Source: Coniochaeta sp. PMI_546
Taxonomy: Eukaryota > Ascomycota > Sordariomycetes > Coniochaetales > Coniochaetaceae
DNA length: 64,000 nt
Assembly (NCBI GenBank): GCA_021432605.1
Contig: MU271147.1
Location: 2,542,001 to 2,606,000 of the forward strand
Direction: 5' to 3'
The position numbers were made by a program, and so were the translations under genes. Positions 10,173 through 22,400 of the stretch are shown one piece after another. The first letter of the stretch is position 1. Each line of letters opens with the position of its first letter. The notes beneath the pieces are model-generated. The model ran no database searches. It had not been told where the DNA came from and saw nothing but the letters and a program-made list of their open reading frames with translations.

Positions 10173-12599
10173 CGTGGGCTCCTTTCAAACAGACACTCGA
10201 CTCAAGTAGCAGCCAAGCTGCGTCGATGGATGTTACTCTGGAATATCTGTCCCCAAAACACCGACTGCAAAAAATGTACTCGACTCTGTCCGATATCAAA
10301 TGATGATGACGATGTCCAAAAGCGGGAGGGAATGGCAGAATGCAAACACCAATGGCGTCAAAGGCAAAGTGACCGGGTTTACACTAAGGTATGTCGAGAC
10401 GCAGGCTAGAGCATAAGCTACCTACCCTAGACTGCGCAGAACAAACTTGGTGCGCTCAGACCAACGACCACTTGAACTTGATGCCCCAACGTGTATTTTA
10501 TTCTGGGACAATTCTTTGATGCTGCACTTTCCTTTTCAAACTCGTCACACAGTCACAGTCTCATACGTGCATGTGGCTTTAAAAGACGTGATTCCCTTAC
10601 TGACCTTAAGGTACCGACAGTCCGATACCCATCTCCTGCGCAGATTCCTGGAAATGAAACGGGCGTCCACGTCAATGCCAGACCGACTGGGATCCGTTAC
10701 ATCAGAACATGGGACGTTTCTCGCTCTCCTCAAGTGAGACAATGACTTGGGAGATGGCCCCTGATGTTTCAACACCCTCTCTCTGCACTGGCGGAACCCG
10801 GAAGCCGGTTTATCACGAGGAACATCCCAGTCAGCCGTTGGCTTTTCCAGGACTTCCATAGAATCCGTACCCGCCTGACAGGACGTTGTAAGTAGAATAT
10901 GTCGCCACGGAGGGCTCCCAATGAGAGCTGCCGAGGGGCTTAGCGTGCATGGAGGGCAGCCTTTCTTCTCGCCAATCACGAGCTTAAATTGCAGGTATGA
11001 ACCAGGACTCGGCGGGAGACATGTCAAGAGTTGCTTGCCTGTGCTACCTGAAGGAGCTTCCTCAGTGGACTCAGGACTTTCAGGCGGATGCGCGACTGCT
11101 CATGCAGTGATGCAGAAGTGAATCCTCTGTTACATAAAGTACAGTATGTAAGGTATTCATGCTGCGGTATCGTGCAGAAGAGAGACGAAAAAGTCTACCA
11201 GCACGGCAATAGTCTGGGTGCTGCTCTGGCAGAACCAGGAAAAACAACTTCCACGGAGAAAAGCTTCAGGTAGATCAATGATGTGTCCAGGGGTTGTGGA
11301 GAGGCTGAATTCAATGCCGATGCTCTGGATTCCCGTGTCCTAAGATGACTGACCATGCAGTACCTATGGTATTCATAGGCTAGATGCAGCTCTCACAGTG
11401 CAGGCTGAAAGGGGGGAGGTCTATACATTTGGTGCCTTGGTCACTTGGTCCTACTCACTGGGAAATCTCCTTTCCCTGTGTTGAAACGACAAGAGGGGTG
11501 ATTTCTGGACCACAGCTAATCTCGAGTTCAAAAGAGTCTTGAACAATGAAAATGTGAGTTGGATTGTTGCAAAGGCATCCGGAACTCACAAGTACCGGCC
11601 TGATCATTAGCCATGCTGCCACGGGGTTGACATTACTCCACTATTGCCTTAAGACACTAAAGTCTATCAAGTACACGTAGGGTAAGGTAAGGTACCAGAG
11701 ATACATTAGGTACCGAATCTACTACCCCGTATGTGTACTGTGTTGTGGTGTCAGGCGTAGGGCACTCGAGGCCTATCAGATCCTGTCTTCCCCCCATTTC
11801 AGCGCCATCCTTTCAACCAAGTCCTTCCCCTCCCCTCCTTCAACTCCAGCTCTGGGCACTTCCACTTGTTGGTCGGGGCGCATCTGAGGCTGGACACAAT
11901 TCCATTCCTTTCAACTCACTCTCCCCAAACAAACTTCAGAAATTACTTTAGCACAGTTACACTCCTTCTTTACCTCTTTACCATAGTCTTTCGTACGGCA
12001 TCCATCCTCTCTTCTCTTCAACTATCCAAGTCAATACACTCCTTTGTGATCGCCCGCCCCATCCCGAGTCTCTTGGTGTAGAAGCTTCTTTCTGCTTTCG
12101 TCCCTGGACCCGCGCCCCAACTCTGCACCATTTCGTCCGCAGCCCTGCCGAAACTGTCGATCAACACTCAGCCGAAACGTCGCGCATACCCGATATAATA
12201 CAGCGCTGAGAGGAACCTACCCAGGCTACCTTACTTCTACAGACAGGTCTCTCGGAGCTTAACATCATATCAGACGAAAAAGCAATGCGCCAGCAGTACT
12301 AGTTCCTGGTTGCAACGCTACCCGGTTCGAATTGACCTTGGGAGCCTTTTCTGCTTATCGCACAGCCGCACAGCCGAATGGCCCTGCTGCAATAAGCGCA
12401 CTCTGGACTCGTTGTTGTCGACAAGAGAGACAAGCCACAGTCTGTTGCTGTGAGCAGCGCGCGCCCTCGTACCAGCACCAATATCGCAGCACCGGCTGCC
12501 TTACAGGTTTACCGACGCAGGCATTTACCAAAATTGATCCGACTTTGTTCGAGGTTCGCGAGCGGCCGGCTATAGTCGTGGACCAGCATTCTGGATACA
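10173..12599. other. Long divergent intergenic / 5' leader of the SKT5-like gene
   Basis: 2.4 kb between the CBP4 start (-) and the SKT5-like start (+). No protein family was recognised. 11810-12110 is rich in pyrimidine on the plus strand and probably belongs to the promoter or 5' leader of the downstream gene. Copies of the short word GGTAAGGTA occur near 11683-11695. Confidence 0.45.
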
Positions 12600-15500
12600 A
12601 TGGCATACAATGGGGGCTATGAAGCTCAGGGACGGCCCTATGCCGGACCTGCGGCTGCCAGACCTGCACCGCAGCAAAGACAGCAGCAATTCCCTGCTGG
12701 TGGTCCGCCTGGCCCAGGGGTTCAGCAACAGTACAATGCCCCGCCTCCGCAACAATACGATCAGTACCAGGACGACTATGGCTACGGTTACGATGATGGT
12801 TATGGAGGAAATGGATACGACCAGGGATATGGTGAACAGTACGATGACATAAATTACGGCCGAGGGCCTCCGCCGAACCAGAACTATCCTCCTCCACAGC
12901 AGGACTACTACGGCCCGGCACCAGGTCGCGGAGGAGCGCCGAGAGGGAGAGGTCGTGGAGGTGGTCCTCCAATGGGGAGGCCGCCACCTCCTGGCGGACA
13001 GTATCCTCCTCGAGGCGGTGCCCAGGGGCCCGGCCGGGGCGGTTACCCACCCGGACGCGGCGGAAGACCACCTGTCGAACGGCACGGAAACTCAGACCCA
13101 ACTGGTGAGTTGACTACAATCTCGTCATTCAGCGATAGATGCGTCTAAAATTGGACCTCTCAGCTAAACTTATCTCTTCAGGCACTCGAAGACCTCCGAT
13201 GGATCCCATGAGCCCAAGAGACAGTGGCTTCGGCGGTGATAGCCAATATCCCGCTTTTCCGGGCAGTCGACCGAAGAACGACATGCAGCACGATCTGTCA
13301 CATCAAATGGAAGGTATGGATATATCAGGCGGCCAGAGACCTCCTCCAGGCAGAAACGGTATGGGACCACCTCGTGGACCGATGCCGCCGCCTCCCGGGG
13401 ACGGATATGGTGGTAGACCTCCAATGGACGGCCCTGGTAGGGGTCCTCGACCTTATCCACCACAGGACTATCCGGATCAGAGACGTGGTCCGCCACCTGG
13501 CCAGGGTTATGGCCCTTCAAATGGCTATCCCGAGGAAAACTTCGGGCCTCCAGCGCGAAGTATGACAATGCCTGCGAGGGAACCCCAGATGGACATGCGC
13601 GGCGCGAGACCGCCGCCACGAGGTGACAGTATACCATACAACACCCCTCGTCCTGGAGCCGGCCGTGGTATGGGTATGCCACCGAGACCTAGCACAGCGC
13701 AGGGCGGACGCCCACCTCCTCAAGACATGTACGCGCCAAACAATGGTGGGCCATACCAAGAGCCTGGCTACGACAACGGTCCCGCTCCCGATGCAGGCTA
13801 TCGAGGACAGCAGCAACGACCGGCATCTTACGATGACTTCTACGACTATTACGACGGGAGAGGAAGTGGTGACTATGGCCCGTCTCAACATCGGGGTTCT
13901 GGACAGTCTGGAATGGCAGGTTTTGACGCGGGCCCCCAACAGCGGCCAGCTGAGCACTTGGATCAACAAGTCCAGTCGCCACCTGCACCGGGCCAGCCAC
14001 AGCGAGGAGCCGCCAGGTTACCGGAGGTTAGCCGCACCAAGTCTCAGCCGGACCTGAGACAGCCGCAGGCGGCAGTCTTTGAGATGGCTGGAGACATGCC
14101 ACCCATCCCGACACAATACCAACAACGCTCTGGTGGTCCTCAACAAGGCCAGGGCTACGAGCAACCGGGGCCGTATCAAGACGGGCAGTTCGGCCGGCGG
14201 CGAAGCTATGACCAGGCAGGCCCCGCTCCCGGACCTGGACTGCCAAACAATCCTGCCCCGTATCGCCCGGGTGCTCAGCCTTCTTCTGCATCCGTCCATT
14301 CGGCTTCGAGTGCCGACACTCTGCCTTCTCACCCGATGCCGGTCCGGGCCGGTCTCATGCCCAATTCTGTTGTCAACTTGAACAGCAAGCCCCCGCCGGT
14401 GCGTAATTACAACGGTGTCAACGGTGTGGCCCCTCCAGCCAGTGTTCCTCAGCAGGCACAGCCGCAAGCGCAGCTGCCCCAACAGCCTCCTAGCGGAGCT
14501 CAGGCGGCACCATCAAAGCCAAAAGAGCCACCGGTCACCGTCGAGGACCTTGATCGACTGAAGGCCAAGATCAAGACGAGCCCAGCCGACCAGGAATCGG
14601 CCCTCACGCTGGCTAAGAAACTGTGCGAGGCCGCGGACGTGCTGGTCCCCCAGCTGCCGGATCCCAAGTCTCGAGCACGGTCGCGAGAACGGTACCTCCT
14701 GGACGCGCAAAAGATTCTGAAGAAGCTCTCGAGCAACGGCAACATGCACGCCATGTTCTTCATGGCCGACTGCCTGGGCCGCGGGCTCTTCGGCGCCGAG
14801 CCGGACAACAAGGAGGCCTTCCTCCTCTACCAGTCGGCCGCGAAGCAGGGACACGCCGCGGCGGCGTACCGCACGGCCGTGTGCTGCGAGATCGGCAACG
14901 AGGAGGGCGGGGGCACGCGCAAGGACCCGCTCAAGGCGATCCAGTGGTACAAGCGGGCGGCGATGCTGGGCGACACGCCAGCCATGTACAAGGTGGGGAT
15001 GATACTGCTCAAGGGCCTGCTGGGCCAGCCGCGCAACCCGCGCGAGGCGGTGGGGTGGCTGAAGCGGGCGGCGGAGCGGGCGGACGCGGACAACCCGCAC
15101 GCGCTGCACGAGCTCGGCCTGCTCTACGAGAGCGCCGAGGGCAACGACGCGCTGGTGCGGGACGAGGCGTACGCGTTCCGGCTGTTCAAGCAGGCGGCCG
15201 ACCTGGGGTACAAGTTCAGCCAGTACCGGATGGGGGCGGCGTACGAGTACGGGCTGATGGGGGTGCCGGTCGACGCGAGGCTGTCGATCATGTGGTACTC
15301 GCGGGCGGCGACGCAGGAGGAGCACCAGAGCGAGCTGGCGCTGAGCGGGTGGTACCTGACGGGCAGCGAGGGGGTGCTGCAGCAGAGCGACACGGAGGCC
15401 TACCTGTGGGCGCGGAAGGCGGCCATGGCCGGGCTGGCGAAGGCGGAGTACGCGATGGGGTATTTCACCGAGGTGGGCATCGGCGTGCCTGCTAATCTCG

Positions 15501-15777
15501 AGGATGCGAAGAGGTGGTATTGGAGGGCTGCTGGTGAGTGATCCATCCCTTTTTTTTGCTTGTCATTTTGCTGTCATGATGTTGAGTGTGAGGTTTGGGA
15601 GAGAATTTTGTGTTGCTGACAAAAAGACTGTGAATCCTTATAGCCCAGGATTTCCCCAAGGCTCGAGAGCGTCTCGAAGACCTCAAGCGGTCAGGGAAGA
15701 ACGGCCCGCGGCAGAGGGAGAGGATCTCGCGCAGCAGGATCGAGAAGCAGCAGGAGGGCGAGTGCGTGGTGATGTGA
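12600..15777 (+). CDS. Sel1-repeat chitin synthase activator (Skt5/Chs4 family)
   Basis: Exons 12600-13104, 13182-15533 and 15644-15777 encode 996 residues. Skt5/Chs4 proteins bind and activate class IV chitin synthase (Chs3) and bring it to septa and growth sites. Residues 1 to about 500 are low-complexity, rich in Pro, Gly, Gln, Tyr and Arg, with RGRG runs. From about residue 690 to 955 there is a chain of Sel1-like repeats (for example AMFFMADCLGRGLFG, EAFLLYQSAAKQGHAAAAY, AIQWYKRAAMLGDTPAMYKVG, KRWYWRAA). The last exon adds a basic segment and ends in Cys-Val-Val-Met, a CaaX prenylation box like that of yeast Chs4. Both splice junctions split a codon after its first base. Codon third positions are strongly G/C in the Sel1 part, which produces long antisense shadow frames. 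Confidence 0.93.
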
Positions 15778-17010
15778 GCTTGATAATCGATAGGGAAGTT
15801 TTTCATGACGGGGGGTCGAACACGAACATTGATAGTGTTGGATTTTTTTGTTGGCTAATTGGATGAGCTGGAGGGGTGGTTGCTTTTATGGGAGTTTGTG
15901 CTACGATGGGAACATGCGAGATACCTACAAACTTCTATAAAAGGGCGAAAAGGGAACGAGCAAACGAGAGACGGTTGAACGCTTGACGGACTTTTTTCTC
16001 TGTGGTGCTCTATAGTGCTGGACAGCCATGGGAAACAGCAATGTATAACAGCTTACCTTCTTAGAGACCCCGGAGTTTAAGGGAGTTGGTCTTGGGGGGT
16101 GAATGGATGTCTATTGTCTGGATTTCGTTCCATGTGTCTGTCTCATGATGCAGTGCTTGCTTGTGCTTTGCTTACACCTGATATGGAGTACAAGAGGCAA
16201 GCAATGTGGTGAGGATGACCTGGGGGTCTCCGATGCCGAAAGTTCCGTCTTAATCATCATGTGAACCGGGATGAGCTTAATCCTACCGGGTTCTCGAAGC
16301 TTAGAGATGCGTGATGATTCTTCAGCCCTGCGGTAACCATCGTGCTGACTGACTGACTGACTGAACATTGGATTGGATCCGGCATTTCGGACGGTCCACA
16401 TGCAGCAGTTTCAGAACCTGCATGCCAGTGTTGTCATGCACTGTAACGCGGGTACTAAGGTGCTGTTATCCTGCAGATTCGTCGACTTGCAACGCCGAAT
16501 TGTTTGTTGGAACTGGGTACCAGAGATAAAGCGCCAAGTTACGGCGCTGTATCAGTGAACCCTCCGGTCATCACTTAGCCCCGGGTTAGCTTTCTCAGAA
16601 GGCAGACTTACCTTAGGTCTAGGTCTCTGACTGGACAGCTTTGAGAGTTCCAGTCAAAGAAGACGCAAATGTGGAACAAGCACACTCCAACCACTCATCT
16701 TCGTGGATTGCCAGTTCATGGTCACTGTTCGCCACTCTCCTGTTTTTGGCCGGCGCTCTGGATGTCGATCTAGCCTGAGCGCGTGTGGTGGAACATGATG
16801 AAAACACAACAAGACTTGGAATTGAGCTCCTTTTCCCTCTAAATAATACTGATAACACTGGCATTTTCTGTTTCCAACACAGGACAGGACACCTCGTCGC
16901 GAATTTGCCCTCGCTATCCAGGACAGAGTGAGGGTATCGACGCTGCCCGGCCAAACATCACGCTTACCTCATTCCTGAGCAGCGTGCTGGACCGAAACAA
17001 TACACACAAC
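15778..17010. other. Intergenic with a short CTGA microsatellite
   Basis: Contains the 3' flank of the SKT5-like gene and the presumed promoter of the small gene at 17011. Five tandem CTGA units lie at 16345-16364. No other structure was recognised. Confidence 0.5.
16345..16364. repeat. (CTGA)5 microsatellite
   Basis: Five exact tandem copies of a four-base unit in non-coding DNA. Likely simple replication slippage. Confidence 0.9.
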
Positions 17011-17466
17011 ATGTCCCGACTCTTCCGCAGACCGTCGTCAAAGGGCGTCCACAACACGCAAAATGATCCTAATTCAGTCTTCTCGTCGCTCCTAGATCCA
17101 GTCACGACAATTTACACTACGGCCCAAGAACAACAGCCGGAGAGGCCACCGCACAGACGAACAAAGTCCTCGCCCGGGATACTCACAACCCCAGACCAGC
17201 TGCCATCACTCTCCTCCAGACCATGGCTGAGCCTTGTAGTAGCAGAGAGACAGACCAGCTGGACAGGTGACCGTCCGCCGAAACGCAAGCTGGTCAAGGG
17301 TCCGGGGAGCGGGGGCTCGGCACGGCCGTCTTTTTCGCACGAGCTGTCGGAGCACGGAGATGCAGACGAGAGCGGGCGGAGAGAAGACGGACGGGAAAAA
17401 GGCATCGGGATGATGAGGAGGGGCGTCGAACGGATAAGGGAGCTGTATCGGCGAGAGAAGGGCTGA
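17011..17466 (+). CDS. Hypothetical basic protein, 151 aa
   Basis: A single uninterrupted frame starting at an ATG with a CAAC context. An in-frame GTG 27 bases upstream is unlikely to be used. The product is hydrophilic with no membrane segment. It begins MSRLFRRPSSKGV, contains HRRTKSSPGIL (a plausible phosphorylation or 14-3-3-like site) and a central WLSLVVAE stretch, and ends in a basic amphipathic helix (MRRGVERIRELYRREKG). I do not recognise a family. The arginine/serine-rich N-terminus and helical C-terminus look like a small fungal-specific protein, but a chance frame in GC-rich DNA cannot be excluded. Confidence 0.42.
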   Translation: MSRLFRRPSSKGVHNTQNDPNSVFSSLLDPVTTIYTTAQEQQPERPPHRRTKSSPGILTTPDQLPSLSSRPWLSLVVAERQTSWTGDRPPKRKLVKGPGSGGSARPSFSHELSEHGDADESGRREDGREKGIGMMRRGVERIRELYRREKG

Positions 17467-18235
17467 GTCATGCACGAATGAGGAGTTTACGATACTTATT
17501 TAGGAATGACGACAGCACGAGGATGTACGGGCACAATGATGAGGACGGTGTATCATCATATCGGATATGGGAAGGCCGTGTTGACCGCGCTGGCCGCTGC
17601 GGACCACCTCCGGAACTCAAACAGACAAGGGGGGGGGGATGTTGGACATTGGCACCACCCCCACTACGGGCGCCGATAGATCGAGAAAAAAAGGAAAAAG
17701 CTTGACACACCGACCCCACTTTCTTTCAGTGCCGTCCTCAAGAGTTGAAATATCTATCATCGCCATCGTTGGAGATACTTCAACCTGAACTCCCTCCTCA
17801 TCGCACGGTCAGTCTCTCAGTGCAAGAGAGTTATACTCATCATCATCCAAGATCCTCTCTCACAGGAATACTGTTGATGTATCGCTCCCACTCGACGACA
17901 ACCACCACTCTCCTCTTCTCGGCACACAGTTACATGTGCCGGCCCCCCAGTCGATAGACACACAGCAGGCGACTTGAAGTCTTTGCGCTTGCTGAAGGGG
18001 ACGTTAGAAAGACTTATAGAAGTTTTCATACTCTCTATAACGTGCTATTTACATATTATTTGAACTTCACTCGTGGTTAAACACACTATTCGGGTTTGTG
18101 AAGAGGACAAGACACATCAAGCGGTACATGCTCTTTAACAGCATCCTGTCATCTCAAACCGCATCATCTTCATCTTCGTTCTCATCTACACGCCCAACAC
18201 CAATCATCTCCAAGGCCAACTACACGCCTCTCACA
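17467..18235. other. Intergenic / promoter of the SLC35F-type gene
   Basis: Contains a G8 run near 17630 and pyrimidine-rich stretches 5' of the transporter. An in-frame GTG extension of the downstream protein (from 18098) is open but looks like leader rather than coding sequence. Confidence 0.45.
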
Positions 18236-19444
18236 ATGGCAAACCTGGAGGAGAACGTCGGCAAGTCCGACAGCTTCTACGGCACCACCGCCCCCGGGAC
18301 GACCATCACGGTCTCGGACCCGCTGGACTCGGAGACCGCCGCCGTGGCGGCCGGCCTGCACGAGCTCGAGGCCTCGTCGGTGCACTGGTACAGCTACTTC
18401 ACCACCGTCGACTTCTGGGCCGTCATCCTGCTGGGCCAGGTGCTGGCGCTGTGCATCACGGGCACCAACACCTTCACCACCTTCCTGGCCAACCTGGGCA
18501 CGTCCATCCCGGCCTTCCAGACGCTGTTCAACTACGTCCTGCTCACGCTCGTCTACCTGCCCTTCTGCCTGTACCGCTACGGGCCCCGCAAGCTGGGCCG
18601 CATCGTCCTCCGCGACGGGTGGCGGTACTTCATCCTGTCCTTCCTGGACGTGGAGGGAAACTACTTCACCGTGCTGGCGTACCGGTACACCAACCTCCTG
18701 TCGGCCCAGCTGCTCAACTTCTGGAGCATCGTGTGCGTGGTCATCCTGTCCTTCACCGTGCTGCGCGTGCGCTACAAGTGGACCCAGGTGGCCGGCATCC
18801 TGGTCTGCTGCGGCGGCATGGGGGTGCTGCTGGCCTCGGACCACATGACGGGGGCCAACGGGGGGCCGGCCGCGGACGCGCTCAAGGGCGACCTGTTCGG
18901 CCTGCTGGGCGCGACGCTGTACGGCCTGTCCAACGTCTTCGAGGAGTGGTTCGTCAGCAAGCGGCCCGTGTACGAGGTGCTCAGCTTCCTGGGCGTGTTC
19001 GGCGTGCTCATCAACGGCGTCCAGGCGGCCATCTTCGACCGCCAGAGCTTCGCCGACGCCACCTGGAACGGCGCCGTGGGCGGGTACCTGGTCGGGTACA
19101 CCCTGTGCCTGGCCATCTTCTACTCCCTCGCGCCCCTGATCCTGCGCATGGGCAGCGCGGCCTTCTTCGACATCTCGCTGCTGACGGGCAACTTCTGGGG
19201 GGTCATCATCGGCGTCAACGTCTTCGGCCTGGCCATCCACTACCTGTATCCTGTGGCGTTCGTGCTCATCATCGTCGGCCTGGTGGTGTACTTCCTCGCC
19301 GGGAGCATGCTGGGCGACAGCAAGAAGCCGTGGCTGGGGGATAACCAGGAGGGGGGAGTCGCGGGCATCGGCACGGCGAAGCTGAAGGCGCTCAATACCG
19401 CGCGCAAGAAGGCGCTTGTTGCGCAGGGGACTGAGTCTGCTTAA
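18236..19444 (+). CDS. SLC35F-type (DUF914) drug/metabolite-fold transporter
   Basis: One intronless frame of 402 residues from the ATG in TCACAATGG. The family is the SLC35F1/F2/F6 branch of the DMT superfamily, multi-pass membrane proteins of endomembranes or plasma membrane whose substrates are mostly unknown. The N-terminal 55 residues are hydrophilic. About ten hydrophobic helices follow, starting with FWAVILLGQVLALCITG. Family landmarks include FLDVEGNYFTVLAYRYT, LSAQLLNFWSIVCVVILSF, GDLFGLLGATLYGLSNV with FEEWFV, and LILRMGSAAFFDISLLT. A soluble lysine-rich tail of about 40 residues closes the protein. G/C at third positions is very high compared with neighbouring genes, and a 445-codon antisense frame is a by-product of that bias. 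Confidence 0.9.
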   Translation: MANLEENVGKSDSFYGTTAPGTTITVSDPLDSETAAVAAGLHELEASSVHWYSYFTTVDFWAVILLGQVLALCITGTNTFTTFLANLGTSIPAFQTLFNYVLLTLVYLPFCLYRYGPRKLGRIVLRDGWRYFILSFLDVEGNYFTVLAYRYTNLLSAQLLNFWSIVCVVILSFTVLRVRYKWTQVAGILVCCGGMGVLLASDHMTGANGGPAADALKGDLFGLLGATLYGLSNVFEEWFVSKRPVYEVLSFLGVFGVLINGVQAAIFDRQSFADATWNGAVGGYLVGYTLCLAIFYSLAPLILRMGSAAFFDISLLTGNFWGVIIGVNVFGLAIHYLYPVAFVLIIVGLVVYFLAGSMLGDSKKPWLGDNQEGGVAGIGTAKLKALNTARKKALVAQGTESA

Positions 19445-22400
19445 CGGGGTGGGGTCCTTCTTGGATTTGGAGGTGTGCGACGGGGGGAGGCGGAGCGAGG
19501 TTGGGAGGTCTAGTGACATGAGGGATCAGATTGTTTTACCCCCCTCAGAGCGGATGTCGTCAAGGAAGGTCTGGAGTCTTTTCTGACTCTTACAACTCGG
19601 TCAGTCTCTTTCTCGTGAAGAGGTAGCGAACGTGTTCGATGGTTGTCAGTTTGACGGATGGTCCGTATCATGAGCACATTGAATACAACGACTGTTCGGA
19701 ACGAGCTTATCACTCTTTTGCTATTCGCTCTTCGCACTCTTGCAGCCCAGTTGATACCCTTGCCAGTGCAGCTTGCGGTAACAATGGAAGTCGACGCGGT
19801 CAAAGTGAGAAGCCTGTGGCTGGGCAAGTGACTATCCCCAGCATACTGAATCGAAAGAAGAGGCCATCCACCATGCCAATACCCCTTCAGGTAGGCCAAT
19901 TGGGGCAATTCGCGTCCACCACTCCACGATAAGGCTATCCTACCGCATCGGCGAGGCACGGGTTCTGCTTTGCACACTTACAGCCTGTCTTTGTCGTCTT
20001 CCAGCGACTTCGCTATGAACTCGCTCCCTTGCCGTACCGTGATGTCTTGCACTCGAATAGATTTCTATCTTTCCCCGTCTGCAGTTTCACATCCCGGCCT
20101 TTTTCGTAATGAAGAAAAAAGCCACTCCCGTCGACTTCCACTGTCCAACGCGCATCAATCCGGGACGGGCCGTGTGGGGCCAGGCCGGGGGGCGGGAAAT
20201 CCATGATCTGAAACTCGGAGCCGGATCTGGAATCCGGAATCCTGTAAGACCCCGGTGCATCGCCCATGGTAACGCCTTTACACTTTCGCTCGTTCTGCCA
20301 AGGTGTCTCCGGCAGGAGACAACCTGTTTAATGTTCTCAACGTACTGCTTCTCTCGATAAATGATATATGCATGGTATAGCAAGATGTGCTGTGGCAGCC
20401 GCGTTGTATTTCGGCCAGTCCGTAACAAGGCTGCCCATAAGATGGTCTACTCTTGAGTGATTATCTCCTGATCAAGGAACATGGATAGCTTTCCCTTGCG
20501 CAGCCTTGCGGGGTTTTTTTTCTCAAGTACACAGGATTGACAGCCGTTGGCCAAAGGGATGCACAGCTCGCACTCGCATCGCAAGTCACAAGTAGAAGTG
20601 AACATTGCAGGTCCCGACAAATTAGACCTACAGAGTGAACCAGTCTCTCGGATGCATGTTGTGTCACTGTGATGGCGTTATCTGCTTGCTAAGGAGCACG
20701 TCATTACAGATCGAGGACAGACGCCGACAATAACTCAGTTCTGACTTTTCTAACGGCAAGTAGGGGTAGGCTTTGTCAGAGCTTCTTTGCTCTCGTGAAG
20801 CATAACGGATTCGAAGTAAGCAGCGCGCCGAGGCTTAGGCACATGTCGAGTGAGCAGGAGACGTCACTCATCTGCAATGCAAACGGGACAAAAAACAAAA
20901 TGGTCCCAGAGCTGCACACATCTGGCTCCATACGCACATGGGGAGACAAGGTCTTATCGAGGATGCCAGGTCATTCTCGGAGTGAGCGGCGTCAGTCACC
21001 CCACCTGCGAACGCGGGGTTTGTCTGCACGTCGTTGGATCCCTGGAAGGAGCTAACGAACGACGACATTGACAACCTGGAAGGCAGAGAGACTTCTTCCA
21101 GAAGCACACCCGAGGCTCTGTCTGTCCTTGGAGTGGGGAGGTCGAAGTGTGGGGAGCTCGACGATACTTTACACGTACAGGTGTACGTACTGTGTGCAGA
21201 GACTGGGCATACGGAATCCCTGGCTGTTCATGGGATACATCTACCATGCAGTGTGGACAAAATAGTGTCTGTTTTGCGACTGTTTGGTTCCCGATTCGAG
21301 AAATTACCTGTCTTCGTGGGGAATTAAGACAACCTGCTCGGTCAGAGTCCCCATGGTAGGTAGCTGCAAGCAGATGCACGACATGACAATGTATATTCTT
21401 TTCTCTTTTACCGGCAGAGTAGACAAAGTACGAGATCGTGGCGGGAACATAGAGATCTCACATGGTGGTGACACCTTTCGTGAGCGATTATCCATCCAGG
21501 TTGTGAACACCATCGGCCCTACACAGATGTGGTGCACTCGTCTGGGCGGATGGGAAGCCATCGAGATCCGGGGCAGGAATTAGGCGGATCTGACAAATGC
21601 GCAACCTCAACGGGGTAGGTGAGAGTATATTTCTCCTCGAAATAGAGGTGCTACGTAGCACCCTGTGTGTGCGTGCGCAGATCCGTCCCCAAATACTTTG
21701 ACCGGCACAATCGCTCCAGCCAGCAGTTTGTGACATGTTGGAAGTCGGCGGGGAGGATCATCTCGGGGGGTTAAATATGCCGTTGGAGTGTTACAACCGG
21801 ATTGTTGCCGGATTGGGCATGTCGGTCCTGAGGTTGTGCCTCTGTAAGTTAGTGAGACTTCGGGCCTAATGTATAGGCCCATGTGAGAGGATGGACATTA
21901 CAGCAGAACGCTGTCATGATACTATACTAGCGGGACATCTGAGTTGGTGAGATCACTGGGAAACGAACGACGTTAAAGAGCTGGCATCGATGAGCCTATC
22001 TTGGTCACACATTCAGGCTTGACGGGTTTGCCTTGTGGTTGCACACACATCGCTCGCAACCGGGTCGATCTCGAAAGCGGTCCAATGGGGACAAATCTTC
22101 GGTGTCGTGTCTGCGGTCAGCGTGCTATACGTGACAAGCTACGGAACGGGTTGCCAATCGTGGCAATCGATGGAGCAGTATCTTGGTATGGGAGTCCGCG
22201 TAGGTCTTTTGCTGCGAGCCTTGTGCATGGTAAAGTAGTGCAGCTGAAGAGCTATTGATATCGTTGGCGGCAAGTTATAGTTCTGCCGGCGAGGGCGAAA
22301 GACGCACATGTCTCAAATTCTAAGGCAACCTGCTGGTAAATATCTTGTCCTGCTTCAGTAGACTGTCTAATGCTCTACCGAGTCCTCGGATAGTCAGTAT

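Noticed and set aside
12310-12335. GGTTCGAATT word resembling a tRNA B-box
   Set aside because: No pairing T stem, D arm or acceptor stem can be drawn around it.
18182-19519. 445-codon minus-strand open frame
   Set aside because: It is the exact antisense of the SLC35F-type gene and arises from its strong G/C third-position bias; the product is low-complexity and resembles nothing.
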